Shown: piece by piece, positions 1 to 11,326 of the stretch
Numbering within the stretch: position 1 is the first letter of the stretch
How the letters are laid out: every line of letters starts with the position of its first letter
From: Diplocarpon mali
Lineage: Eukaryota > Ascomycota > Leotiomycetes > Helotiales > Drepanopezizaceae
DNA length: 64,000 nucleotides
Direction of reading: 5' to 3'
Assembly (NCBI GenBank): GCA_024741835.1
Contig: JAENRP010000032.1
Coordinates: forward strand, 149,200-213,199
The notes under the pieces: model-generated
Databases searched by the model: none
What the model was told of the DNA's origin: nothing
The model's input: only the letters and a program-made list of their open reading frames with translations
Translations under genes and position numbers: made by a program

Positions 1-2086
1 ACCGACCCTCTCGGACAATGATACACTGCGAGTCCCATGGGACTGCTCGACTCGTCTGCTCCAGGGACGGGGGGGTGGATGTTGTGGGACGATGCACAAT
101 CGGAAATGCACCATGGGAAATGCCATGCCAATGCAATGCACGATGCCATGGAGCCACGCAGGGGCCAGGCCGCCCATGGCCGCCGAGCGAGGTGGTGGCG
201 TGGATTGATCGGGGTGTGCAGAGCATTCTTCCCCCCCAGGAACTTTTCTCCTCTCGCCAGTAGAGAAAGCGTGGATTGTGCGCACTCTTCCCTTCCACCT
301 CCGCGTATCCTGGTGGTGACGGGGATGTATCTCGTCGCCACGACGTCGCTGGCCGAGGCGAAAGAGCAGCACGTGCCTAAATGGACGTGCCGACCGTGGC
401 TGCGGAGGCGTAGGGCGACACAAGGTTTCATCGCCGGGACCGGGACGGGCACGGAGAGGAAAGGAGCGGAGGGGGAGAGGAGAGGAAACGAAACGAAACG
501 AAACGAGGGGGAAACGTGGAAAGGCCGAAGCGACGGCCCGACAGCCCGAGCGACGGTGGAGCAGAGGTCCCCGTCCGTCGTCCCCGCGGAAATCGTTGCC
601 TTGGGAGGAGAGAGGAGAGGCGACGGCGAGAGGTGAGGCGGGGAAGAGGAGAGGCAGGGAGAGCAGAGGGGCGAGAGCCGAGGGCTGCTGTGGACGAGTC
701 TGGAGGGTTGACGCGGCTGACGTTGTCCGGGCACCGTACTCGCTCACTGGTGATGTTGTACGGGCGCCCTGCTCGCGCCGGACCGCAGACGGCAAGTGGA
801 AAAGTAACGGATGGCGGCATTGTCCTGGTTCGGCGGCCTCGACTTGGCCCGACGACCCCTCTCGCTGTTTCATCCGACCGGGGCGACGCTGAAACGCCAC
901 GTGAAGTGTGAGTACCTTGTGAACGACCGACCGTACGACTCGCCGGACTCCGCTACGGTACCCAAGGTACGCGCACTGGACTGGCTGCTCGCCGTTCCGC
1001 TTCTCGTGTCGCGCCCTTTTCCCGTTTCGCTTTTCGCTTCTCGCTTCTCGCTTCTCATACCAGGTGCTGACTCATCCATCCAGATCCTCGTGCTGTACTC
1101 GTAACAGCCTCAACCTCCCCAACCTTCCCCCCCCGTTCCCCTTTCCCCTTCCCCTTGCCCCTCACCCCTCACCCCTCACACCCTCACACCCTCCCAATCC
1201 CTTCGCGACGCTGCTACGAAAAGAACCTGAGCCAGGTCACACTACACCAGATGATCCTGATGTTCATGCTGACGCTCGGAAGGATCTTCTTCCTTCCCAG
1301 CCTCGCGTTTCTTCGGGCTTTGGAAACAGGGCAAACCGTCTGACGCCACTTCCACCATCTTCAATCCGCCTGTCTCCCTCGGGATGACTTGTTGACATAG
1401 GGTCGAGAGCCAAGCGCGCAAAGTGCGCTACTGTTTTTGCCCTCTGCGCCCTTCCCCCCCTCCCCCCCCAAACCCCAAATCCCCCCTTTTCCTCCCCCCT
1501 TTCAACGATTCACGTTTATATCCTCAATCCCCAAGGCCAAGTAGGGTCCAGCCAAGCCAAGCCTGGTCGATTCAAGTCTGGTCGACCTGTGATCCGCCCT
1601 TCCCGCCGCGGAGGCTACGCGTAGGCCGCAGTAAAGCACCCAGGATTGTCCGCGAACTCCACACGGGATTAAGAAAACCGGTGGAAATGAGAATGAGGAT
1701 GAGGATGGCCTGACTTGGACTTCGGGACGCCAGAGCTTCCACACCGCCCCCCGCCTTGTTCCTATACTCCCCGTCCCCGTCCCCGTCCCCTCCTAGGATG
1801 TTGTTTTGCTGCCGGCAGGGTCAGATTTCAGAGGCAGGATAGGTCGAGTTCTCCGTACGATGCTGCTCCCGAATACGGTGCCACCAAGACCGTCAAGTGT
1901 CGGATTTCAGATGAGCTTCCTCCATGCGTCCTGCCGAGAGAGCATGGGCACGCGAAGAAACTTGACCATCCGTTTGCGCGTCTCGCCGGCCCAGCCTCGT
2001 GACGTCCGTATTCTGCTCAACCAACGCCCCCTCAGCCTTCCTGGCTTTCTTCCGAGATCCCCAATGTCCGAGGGGCGCACAGGGGG

Positions 2087-2115
2087 TCTCTCTCCCTCTC
2101 CCTCTCCCTCTCCCT

Positions 2116-2157
<42 letters not shown>
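2087..2157. repeat. CTCTCC then CT microsatellite
   Basis: A run of CTCCCT hexamers passes directly into a pure CT dinucleotide run, about 70 bases in total. It makes a Pro/Ser/Leu repeat on one strand and an Arg/Glu repeat on the other in overlapping spurious ORFs. Confidence 0.9.
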
Positions 2158-2160
<3 letters not shown>

Positions 2161-3582
2161 CGTGTCGGTGATGCGAGTCTTGAACTCGGTGATGCGCTTT
2201 GCCAACTCAACCCCATCGGGCCACCGGCCGAGGGAAAGATTGATACGAGTGGTTTGGCTGCACAGCATCTCCCGACCAGACGGTCCGTCGGCCTCGGCCC
2301 CCCCCCCGTTCGGCTGCCTGCTGCTGCTGTGCTGGTGTAAATGCCCACCGCGCCGCCCGGTCTGGATGGCGGAAGCTAGGTTCGGTGGCTGGGTGCGGTC
2401 AGTCGACAAGACTACGAAGAAGCCGGCGGTCACCAGCGAAGGCGCCTCGCGAATTTGCACGCGGGCGGCAATCATCGCGACTCGCACCGCGCCAGAGCCC
2501 ACGACAACGGACGGAGATCGGCTCCTGATCTGGCGCGCCACTCCCCCGAGCCCCCGCAGCAAAAGCAGAGATTCGCCCTTCGGAGTCCTGACGCAAGTAT
2601 CCGTCCGGAATCCTGGCCGCGATTGAATTTTGCAGGGGCGCGCCTGGGCCGCCCAAGAAGATCTGATGCCAGGATCCGGGCGAGGGCGAGGAATAGCAAC
2701 GGTCCCAGGTCAAAAGGCGAGAGGCTCGGGTGTGAAGAGCCGAAATGCGACCCAGTCAGCCGTATCCACGGTCCCTGGGTGGGCGATCGCAGACGGCGCC
2801 GTTGGCGATGCCCCAAATCGACTTTGGGTCCTGCCCACGCCAATTCATCCGGTTTCCTCTCCATCGGCCCTTCACGTAGGGCTGAGACAGATTGGAGACG
2901 ACAGCTGTTCCGCGAGGGAGCTTTTACTTTCCAACTTGATCCGCCAACTGGGACTAAGATTAGAATCAGCACAGGCCGCTTCGAGTGGAGGCATGGGAGC
3001 CACCTGAACTCTGTAGCAATACAATCCACCAGCTCTCGGCTTCTCTAGCTGTGAAGCTCCCGCAGGGCCATGGAGTGGCGGATGCTACCACCGGCCGCGG
3101 AGTACCAGCGGAGGTGAAATACGGTTCCCAGGCCTTGCAGCATGACGGCCTCCGAAAGTGCGCGCTACTGGGGCCCTCTTTGCGAGCTTTCGTCACGAAC
3201 AACCCGACTGTGGTACGCTCCAAACTATTCCGTCGTGAACACGCTACTCGCAAGAGACATGCGACCCTACCTCTACCGCCTGCAGGGGGTGGCAGATGTT
3301 GGGCTGGAGACCCTCCTGCACTGCTCCAAGCAAAAAGGGATATACAGTACAGCGAGACGAAAAGCAACGCGAGGTTCTATACACTCCCCCCAGCCCCTCC
3401 GCTCTCCCCGAGACAAAGGCTCTTCTCATCCACCCGCAGCCTGCCTGGCTTCACCCCTCTGATGGAAAAGATGCCTCGAGACAGTACTTGAACCACGCAC
3501 CGCCAACGTCCGCCGGGCTGCACTACCCACGTAGTCGTGGCTACTCGTCCCGAGCCTCCACGCTCGGCTTTTCTCGGGGGAT

Positions 3583-3640
3583 GGGGGGGGGTTTTTTTTT
3601 CTTTTTTCTTTTTTCTTTTTCTCTCTTTCTTTTTACTCTT
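3583..3640. repeat. G run followed by T-rich tract
   Basis: A G run passes into a T9 run and then an interrupted T/C tract. It is a strong strand-asymmetric homopolymer region, and sequencing or assembly length errors are likely here. Confidence 0.85.
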
Positions 3641-3925
3641 CATCTCCTCCAAACGAAAGAGTCCCGCGATACTCGGGGAACCATTCGAGGGTGGGAAAAG
3701 AGCGTTTCCGGGGCGGCGATCATGCGACGCTGGAACGATGCCGGTAACTTGCATCGGGTTCGGATCGGGAGGTGAGAGCCCTGGCGGGGGGGAAAGGGAC
3801 AGTACGTCGTAGCGGTAGTCAAGTAAGGCTGGAGCTTCCGACCACATTTTAGCTTTTACGGAGTCGGGCGAAGCAAGCTCAGAAAAGGACCGAGTCCTGC
3901 AAACGGGGCGGGGGCTGCCCGCGCA

Positions 3926-3964
3926 GGGAGACGGAGACGGAGACGGAGATGGAGACGGAGACGG
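3926..3964. repeat. GGAGAC hexamer tandem repeat
   Basis: About six copies of a GGAGAC hexamer, one with a single change to GGAGAT. A second, GCAGAC/GCAGAA-type run lies at about 4296-4327. Confidence 0.85.
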
Positions 3965-4827
3965 CTGATTCCTCCTCGACTCGTGATGGCCTTCGAGACA
4001 AGAGTCGGCGCGGCTACTCGGTCCACCGGCATGCGCTCGCCTCGACCTGCTGCCAACCACGCAGGCGCCGCGCTGCGCCCCCCACTCCATGCGGCTTCTT
4101 TTCTTCTTTTTTTCTCGTTCGAATCGCAATCTCTCGTCGCGGGCTGAACAGACACCGCATGGAGGAAGGTGAAGCAACCTCGTCGTGCAAACCAACTTCC
4201 TACCGACAGTGCCTGTGAACGGCCCCCGCTGGGAATCGATGCTCGCGCGGTTCCTGTCTGCCTAGCTTGCGACGAAGCAGAGCCCCGAGGCAGCGGCAGA
4301 AGCAGACGCAGACGCAGACGCAGAAGCAGGTCTACCCGTGTTTCCATCCCTGTCCCTATCCCCATTCCAGAGCGTGCGGAGTCCATCAATCTATCTGCCT
4401 TCCCGGCACCAACTCGGTTTTCCTAGCTGTGGAAAAAAAGGATTCAAGAACAAGAAAGCCGCCCCTCCCCCAAAAATAAACCCCCCTCGAAAACAGCGAC
4501 GTGGTTCCCGTGCCCGCATCCCCAAACGCCTTGGCTGCGCGGTTCCCTCCGAGCACCCCCAGCCCGATCAATCCGGTTCTCGACGGAGAATCCTGCGCTG
4601 CTCGACAGCCCCCGCCCTGGCAATCTCGGGACTGGGCTTCGAGCCCCTTTGCTCATTTACACTGCCCTGCCCTGCCTTGCCCTGCTGTCCTCGCCGGGAA
4701 GAAAGCCAAGAGGAGGGCAGAGTAGGTACGCGTACGTGTAACACGCCGCGTGGGAACCGGGAAATTCCAACTGCCCGAGGGGGGTTGGGTCGTAGCGGCT
4801 TGCGCTGGAGCTCCTCCCCGGTTTTGT

Positions 4828-4841
4828 GGGGGGGGGGGGGG
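4828..4841. repeat. Poly-G run of 14
   Basis: Fourteen consecutive G on the + strand followed by TTTT. Length is prone to polymorphism or sequencing error, so ORFs crossing it are unreliable. Confidence 0.85.
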
Positions 4842-6326
4842 TTTTCTCCGGTCTCTACGATTCGTCTTTCAGCGGGCTGCAAATGTGGACCTTGGATTCC
4901 CAGGGTCGGGGGGTTTTTCACGTTGCGTTGGTCGGAATCCGTGGAACGGGGAACGGGGGGGACACCAGAGTGCCCGCACTCGCAACGCCCCGGGCAAGAG
5001 GGAGGAGGGAGGAGGGAGGGGAGGGTTCGCGGCTGGGGATCTCGCTCACAGACAGAGCAGGGCAGAGGCAAGAAAAGATGCTTGCGTTTTGCGGTGTCGG
5101 GAGGGCAACTTACCCGAGGGAGCAGGACAGGTAGAGTGCGCCGGATGTGTCTTGGACATCGTAGCCGGTCCTCCGCCTCCTCTCTCGGGGTGACGTCTCT
5201 TCCCGCGTGTGGCAGACCGGGGAGAAAGAAAAGAAAGGACGGAGCAAGAGAAAAAGAAAGAAAGGACGGAGCAAGAAGAAAGGAGGAAAGAAGAAAAAAG
5301 AAACGCTTCGGCGGGATGGCATGCCCGATTCCCATCGCGGGACGGAAGAAGACGCTGCGCGGAGAACTCGAATGGTCAGAGCCAGACGGCGGGAGGACTG
5401 ATGTCCGGCAGGCGAGGAAGAGGAGGAGAGAAAAGGGATCTCCCCTCGGAGCTCAGGGTGCAAGTCGTGACAGCACCAGGTGTGTGCGACCCTCTCCCTC
5501 GCCGTCGGCATCCCGTCCCACCGCGGTCTCGATCGACCGCACGCGAGATGCAGACAGATGGGATCCGGAGGGCGCGAGTAGAGCAGGCTGCTCCGTCCGC
5601 GTGGAGGCCTGCCGCTGCTACCTGCACGCACACACGACATCTGGGCCAGGGTGATGCGCTCGATGCGGACTTGGACGTGGATTCGCACTCGAATCCGCAT
5701 CGACTTGAGGGTTGGTGGTGTCGACCCTCTTTGAGACTTGTCTTCAGTTGCATAGCAGCAGAGGGGGGCGCTGCAGAGGAAGGGAAGCGCTCATGATATG
5801 TTTGTTTTGCTTGTAGGGGGTTGAGGGTTAGAGTCTGGTCGCAAGTCGGATGATAGGGAACCAGCGCGTGGGAGTATCTTCACCATCTCCCTTGGTCGAG
5901 ATTGACGTCCTAGCTGTCTATTTTCCCTCCTCTCAGGGGAGACACACGTGAGGCTCGCTGAACCTGCGTCGAGTGTGTCGCCTGAATGCTGATAGGAACG
6001 ACGTCGGTTGTGGAAATGCGCGCTAGCGCTAGCGCGGCACCGTTACGATCCAGCGATGACCCTGACAGAGGGGTAAGATATCGAGGATACCGCGAGAGGA
6101 CTTTTCCGGGCGGTCGATGGGAACGAGTCTGGATCCGCCGCTCGGCCGTGCTGTCCAGCATGCAAGTCCGGGGCGCACCCCCCCCCCCCAAGCAGCAAGT
6201 GCCGGCGCCCTGCCGGGCAGCTGTTCGCGCCTCCATCCACACTCGCTCTCCACGTGTGTGGTGGGAGGCGGGGTGTATTTGCTCTGGCCGTCCAGGGCGC
6301 CGGCGGCGTCTCTCGTGGATCGACCT

Positions 6327-6369
6327 CCTTGCGAGGCCTTGCGAGGCCTTGCGAGGGGCCTTGCGAGGG
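6327..6369. repeat. Short tandem repeat, GCGAGGCCTT unit
   Basis: Roughly four copies of a 10-12 bp unit based on CTTGCGAGG follow one another, the third to fourth with a GG insertion. It is a minisatellite-like run in the non-genic GC block. Confidence 0.75.
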
Positions 6370-6673
6370 ACGAGACTTCCCCAGCATGGTCAAGATGTGC
6401 CAAACACTCACGGGTTCTGTTTGGGTTAAGCGAGCTTCTCGGTTGGGCAGCTTGGGTTCCATGGCCGCGCAGGAGACGGCCCAGAGCAAGAGACCAGGCT
6501 GGTAGGGTATTAGCTGGCACGGATAGCCCCCCGAGGAGGTGGCGCGAAGCGTGGTCCAGACAGTGGCCCCCGATGGTTCAGCGTTGTCCCGAGCGTGCAC
6601 CGAGGCCTGGCCTGGCCTGGAGGGAAAGCCCATGTCCTGGAGGCTCGACCCCTGGCCTGGCGCCGGGGAATCG

Positions 6674-6674
6674 T

Positions 6675-6703
<29 letters not shown>
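6674..6703. repeat. CTG trinucleotide repeat
   Basis: About nine to ten CTG/TGC triplets in a row. It reads as poly-Leu, poly-Ala or poly-Gln depending on frame, but the surrounding frames show no domain, so I do not treat it as coding. Confidence 0.9.
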
Positions 6704-6705
<2 letters not shown>

Positions 6706-8218
6706 CTCCTCGTACCGCGTCTCACCAGGGAGCTGAGAATGCCGTCGGAGGACGGGGGTCCGCTGTGACGCGGGACGCGGGACGCTGGACGCTGGACTGC
6801 AGGAGTCGGTTGCCTGGCCGCGCGGGTACCCGTACACCGCAGATGCATTGCATGGCGGTGCGGTGCATTGCAGGCAGTGCGGTGCATCTTCTCTGCACTG
6901 GGAGATTTGGCGGGCGATGCAGGAACGCCGCGCGGAGAAACTGTGAAACCGGACGGCGGCTGCGACGGCGAGTGCGACGGCGACTGCGACGGCAACGGCA
7001 ACCGCATCTGCACCTGCATTTCTCTCCCACGAAGATCGGGGATCGGAGATCGGGGCTGCGGGTTTGGCTGGGGATGTGGGTGTGGTCCCGAGGCCTTCTC
7101 CCCCTTCGGCCAACCGGTCTTCGGCCGATGGAACGGGGCCGCGGCGGGAACGGCTCTACCACAGCAACTGATCATCTCAAGATCTCGAGATCTGGCGGCC
7201 TACCTCCTCCTCACGCTTGGATTTCGGGGGTCTATCCAGAGGCCTAGAGAAGGTGCGCCCACCCGGGCTCGGAGCCGGTCGGTGATGTTCGGTCTGCGAT
7301 CGCCCGGCGTTCCACCATCAAAACAGGCGGCTGCGCGACTCCGACCCCACGATGTTTACGACCCGCCTCGCTTAGCCCTCAAGTCGCCTCGTGACGAGCA
7401 AGGCATGGGGATATCAGCGCCAAATCCTGCCGGCCGACCCTCGACTAACCCTCCTCGCTCTCCGGCCGCCACCGGCAGGCCGACGGGTGCCTCCAGCCGG
7501 CCAAATCGTCGCTCTCGACTCCTCGCTGTGCCGAACGGAGAGCGGCCGCAGGAACAGCCTCCCCCCCTTCCCCCCCCGACTCGAAGATCGCGCGCAGGTC
7601 ACAACACGAGAGAGCGCCGGTTGCTGTGCGCCGCCTCGGACAGGGCAGCGAGTGTTCTCCTGCTCCCTGCCACGCGGAAGTCTCGCGGCGTCTCGCCGGC
7701 CGGTCCTAGCAATGCGAGTGCACGCCAATGCTTCGCTGTCCGGCGATGCGCAGCTCCCCGGCCGTGGCGCGGGGTCTCCAAGTGCGGTTCGCAGTCGGGT
7801 GTCTCCCTCGTTTCCTGAGCAAGTTTGTACTTCACCACGGCCGACTCACTTACTATCTTGTTTCTCTTCTGGATGGACCGCGAACCCGTGACGGGCGCAG
7901 AACTCACTGGACAGCTTCTCCATCTCAAGAGGTGTCTGGATATCCGAAATCCATCGGGTCAGTGATGCTTCAAATACTGAAATTGTAGTCAACGGAGACC
8001 TCTGAGGTGGATGAGTGGGGTATTAACTTTAGGCGTAGCGAGAACCGACCTCTGCTAAGGCGCCCCCTGTTATGATTTGAGTTTGATTAGAGTAGGCTTG
8101 TTTCAGATTCATGAATGCTGTGAGAATTGTGTTGCTAAACCCCTCTATTACGATCGGAGTATACTCTAATCGGACTACTTCCAGTAGGAAAACCTGACGC
8201 GGAGCATGAGTTCGGGTG

Positions 8219-8498
8219 TACTTAGTACATGGGGAAATAATTTGAGGTTTTCTGTCTGTGCACACTAGATTCTTGGCAATGCTGCTTTTGTTAAATTCCT
8301 TAGTATTTTATATAGCCACCTTTTGCGTCAATCACCGCTTTACATCCATTTGGCATTTCCCTAATCAAATCTCTAATTATCTCAACTGTTATTGATTCCT
8401 AAGCTTCAAGTACCCCCTATCGAAACCCCTGCACAAAAGAAAGTTTTAGTATAGCGCACAGACAGAAAACCTCAGATTATTTCCCCATGTACTAAGTA
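8219..8498 (-). mobile_element. Truncated Tc1/mariner element, 280 bp
   Basis: The ends are near-perfect inverted repeats of about 40 bp (left begins CTTAGTACATGGGGAAATAA, right is its complement), bounded by TA on each side as expected for Tc1/mariner target duplication. On the minus strand, about 8294-8400 translates to the C-terminal end of a Tc1-type transposase: an ESIT..EIIRDLIREMP segment followed by CKAVIDAKGGYIKY. This matches the family's usual ending, with a TAG where a Trp would be expected upstream. The catalytic core is missing, so the copy is a deletion derivative (MITE-like) that could only move using transposase supplied elsewhere. Confidence 0.85.
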
Positions 8499-10385
8499 TA
8501 ATGACCTAGCTCTGATCTTTCTACAGCTAGGATGTTTCTCCAGGAAAACGCAACGAGCCGACCTAGTGCTAGGGCTGGTCACGTGGATTGCTCACCCCTT
8601 GGTCACTCGGCCAATGCCCTCGTCTACGACTGGACCCTCAGCCGACATGTTTACACCGCAGAGCCCCCATCGCCGCTGGCCTCTCCAGTCGCTGATTCCG
8701 GGCTGATTGTTCTGTAGATTCTGATTCAGCCATGAGAAGACCGCCCCTCGGAATGGCCGTGCTGCTTACACCTGCACACACCAGGCGCCAAAGTTCGCAA
8801 GTCGAGCCGAAAACTTCGAGTCAACGCTCGGGGGAGCTGCAGGTCCCCTCGATCTCGGGTTGCGAATCCACAGCGGCGTTGAACCCTCTGCACGTCCACG
8901 ACACCTCGTCGTACACGAGTGGGGCCGCAGCGTATGTGAAGTAGAGGAAGTGAGTCGCAGCCCCCACGAGCTGCTTCCCGGTCCGCGAGGTCCAAGGGAT
9001 GCGACGGGCGACAGGCGACGCAGCGTGCGGGTGTAGTATTGGTGGTTCTGCATATAGACATAGGACTACGTTTCCTTGAACGAAAGAATGGTTCTTGGAC
9101 GGTTCCGAATGCGCGGAGCGTTTGGGCCGTTGTTACGTGGGTGAGGGGTGTGGCTCGCTCGTTACCTTCTAGTCATCTTACATCGATTAGGGTATATGTA
9201 AGAGAGGTATGGATGGAAATGGCGTTCGCTTATTGAAAGGGAAGGCAGGGGAGAAGTTGGGTCTATGTGTGCCTTTTAACCTCATGCTCTGTACATGCCT
9301 TGAATAAGCAAATGTGCCTTGGAAGCAAAGGCAAGTTGAGTATACGTTTGACTTGCAGCTCCTTTCAACTGGTGGTAGAATACGATAATAGATGGCAGGG
9401 TACTTGACACTCTTTAGCTTTCCGCTATTAAAATAGTCGGTAATATTAGATGTAAGCCACAGGATTTGATTGATATTCAGAGTCTTGTTATTAACGACTT
9501 TTCGCTTATATACATACTACCTACCTCCGGCAGATAGAACCTAGAGTTTCTCCAAGTCGGCCTGCCAAAAGACCAAAAGCGGCGTGGGCGAACGTGTGTC
9601 AGATGTGCGGGTGTGCCTCAAAGTCTTGTGCCATCTCATCTCCGGAATTGATAACTACGGCTCCCCTATCAAGCTACTAAAATCTTGCCTTCAATATTCG
9701 ACCTGACACTATCTACTTCCCTACCGCACAGAGCGACATCTCAAGCCTGGTCAGAGGGGTTTCATTGCGATTTCCGATTTTATTATCGTGGAATGTTTCC
9801 TCATACTAGCAATGATACGTCATACGATGTCGTACCTCCAACTTAGCTTGCAAAACACGCAAAAGCTGGGTGGGGTTCTTTACGCGCGATAAGCGTGCGT
9901 CTTGGGCATTGTGCCATTTTAATCAATTTCCAGCCAAGGCAAGGCATGTAGGAAACCCGTTTTAGAGTACTCCCCTTTTCGCGCAGACAGCGAGTCCCAA
10001 TCACCCTGAATTCTGCAAGAAGGTATGGATTCTAGCTAATCAGAGAAGCAAGCAGACGCTGCGCACCTTGAGCATGGCAAGAGGGGACATCTCGAGTTAC
10101 TATTCTTAGATCGCGCACCGGTTTTCCAGCGTTGCGACTCCTGTCATTTGTACTTGATCTTGTTTCAGACTGAATGAGTAGGTATCCTGATACGATTTCG
10201 AGGGAGTGAGGACAGCTGGTGTATCAAATACGAGTCTCGGTATTCTTAATTGATCTTCCAGCGTCTTGGTAGAAGTTTCAAAAATCGATACGTTGTATGC
10301 ACTAGCCCAGGATAGCCGAGGCTAGTCTGAAGAAAGATTAAGGCTTGGCAACTGATCTACTAGACGAGGAAGACGATGAGGATAA
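8499..10385. other. Transition region, no firm gene
   Basis: Composition falls from GC-rich to average across this stretch. The only coding-like signal is a minus-strand open frame of about 95 codons ending with TGA at 8821-8823. It includes a hydrophobic HFLYFTYAAAPLVYDE segment and two later cysteines, a pattern seen in fungal small membrane proteins. No start or splice structure could be built, so I do not call a gene. From about 9240 on I see nothing beyond short random ORFs. Confidence 0.5.
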
Positions 10386-10644
10386 TACTTAGTACATGTT
10401 GAAAATATTCCACATTCATAGTCTGTGCACCATTCTAGAGGTTTCTACTAATAGGGGCCTTAATCAAGGGGTACTACTAATAATATAATAATATTAACTC
10501 GCCGCTTTTTACACTAGATGTAAGGCAGTGATTGAAGCTAAAGGATTGTATATAAAATACTAGAGAAAATAATAAAAGCAGCATTGCCAAGTATCTAGAG
10601 TGCACGGTCTAGAATTGTGGAATATTTATACCCTATACTAAGTA
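10386..10644 (+). mobile_element. Degenerate Tc1/mariner remnant, 259 bp
   Basis: The ends share the CTTAGTA terminus of the 8219-8498 element and are flanked by TA, but the inverted repeats have drifted (roughly TTGAAAATATTCCAC against TATAAATATTCCAC inside). On the plus strand near 10511-10553 the frame reads CKAVIEAKGLYIKY followed by a stop, again the very end of a Tc1-type transposase. It is an older, more mutated relative of the first element, here in the opposite orientation. Confidence 0.75.
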
Positions 10645-11149
10645 CAATTGCCGGGTTTGAATGCTGGACTCTTAGCGGTGGCATATAATTAAACCAGGTG
10701 AGGGACTGTGGTGCGTTTGATAAGATTATAGGAATGAATGATCGGATAGTCTTGCATAGGTTAGTTAGTGATTCTTTAGCTGGGCTTTAGATTTCCCCTT
10801 TTTTATATCAGAACTTTTCATACTTGTATTGTACTTCAAGCTTCGAACCCATCAGCTCTATTAAGAACGTATACCTCATAGGTGAAAGATATAAAGCACG
10901 GACCCGTTTATATGCTGCCCTAGAGGCGGTTTTAGTCTTGATTCAGGGTCCGAAGAATTCCTTATTTTTCACGGAAATTCCAAGTAAGGTTGACTACTCA
11001 TGGAACTAGAGCTGAAATCTGCCGAAAATTAAGATCTCTGTCTACTCGGGGAAGCAAACGAGATAAGCCGATCGCTCTGATCCTGAAAATAAACGCTATA
11101 AACCTTGAGAATGGAAAAGCAGGCTTTTACCACGGGAATATCGTAGAAT
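10645..11149. other. Gene-free flank of the outer retroelement
   Basis: About 500 bases between the Tc1 remnant and the outer LTR. Two short ORFs (10824-11009 and 10990-11184) show no recognisable motif, and the second crosses the LTR boundary, so both are treated as chance. AT content is moderate; this is ordinary host DNA rather than RIPed repeat. Confidence 0.5.
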
Positions 11150-11154
11150 CATAT

Positions 11155-11326
11155 TGTTGCGCCATAAGGAGCCTCAGGTACTAAGGCATCTGAGGACTGG
11201 CTTATGTAATATACTCCTAAAGTGGCCATAGAGCACTTCTATAAAGGGAGCTTAGGTATACAGTTAAAGTAGAATTTTACAAGCTTCTGCCACTACTGAG
11301 AATCTACCTCTAAATATAGTACGATA
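11155..11326 (+). repeat. 5' LTR of outer copia element
   Basis: Starts TGTTGCGCCATAAGG and ends ACGATA, aligning along its whole length with the 3' LTR at 26237-26408 with mostly C-to-T and G-to-A differences. It is followed at once by GTTATCAGCAC, which resembles a copia primer-binding site. Confidence 0.88.

Larger units (their letters stand above)
1..8218. other. GC-rich low-complexity block, no supported gene
   Basis: Long open frames occur on both strands and in all frames, which is expected where GC is high and stop codons are rare. Their translations are dominated by Arg, Pro, Ser, Gly and Ala, change character with every microsatellite, and match no family I recognise. The block is rich in runs of C, G and T, CT repeats and triplet or hexamer repeats. 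It ends abruptly near 8 kb, where composition falls to normal and then to AT-rich. It could be a long regulatory region, a non-coding transcript, or upstream DNA of a gene beyond the left edge; the sequence alone does not decide. No rRNA or convincing tRNA was seen. Confidence 0.6.

Noticed and set aside
2032..2562. 176-codon minus ORF with long Arg-Glu repeat
   Set aside because: The Arg-Glu run is just the CT microsatellite read antisense, and other frames over it are equally open.
4338..5654. 438-codon plus-strand ORF in the GC block
   Set aside because: Crosses the poly-G run at 4828-4841 and purine-rich repeats, with a 255-codon ORF antisense to it; no domain or splice support.
6043..7113. 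356-codon minus-strand ORF in the GC block
   Set aside because: Opposed by a 376-codon ORF on the other strand over the same bases; composition is Ala/Pro/Arg-rich, includes a poly-Ala run from the CTG repeat, and no domain is visible.
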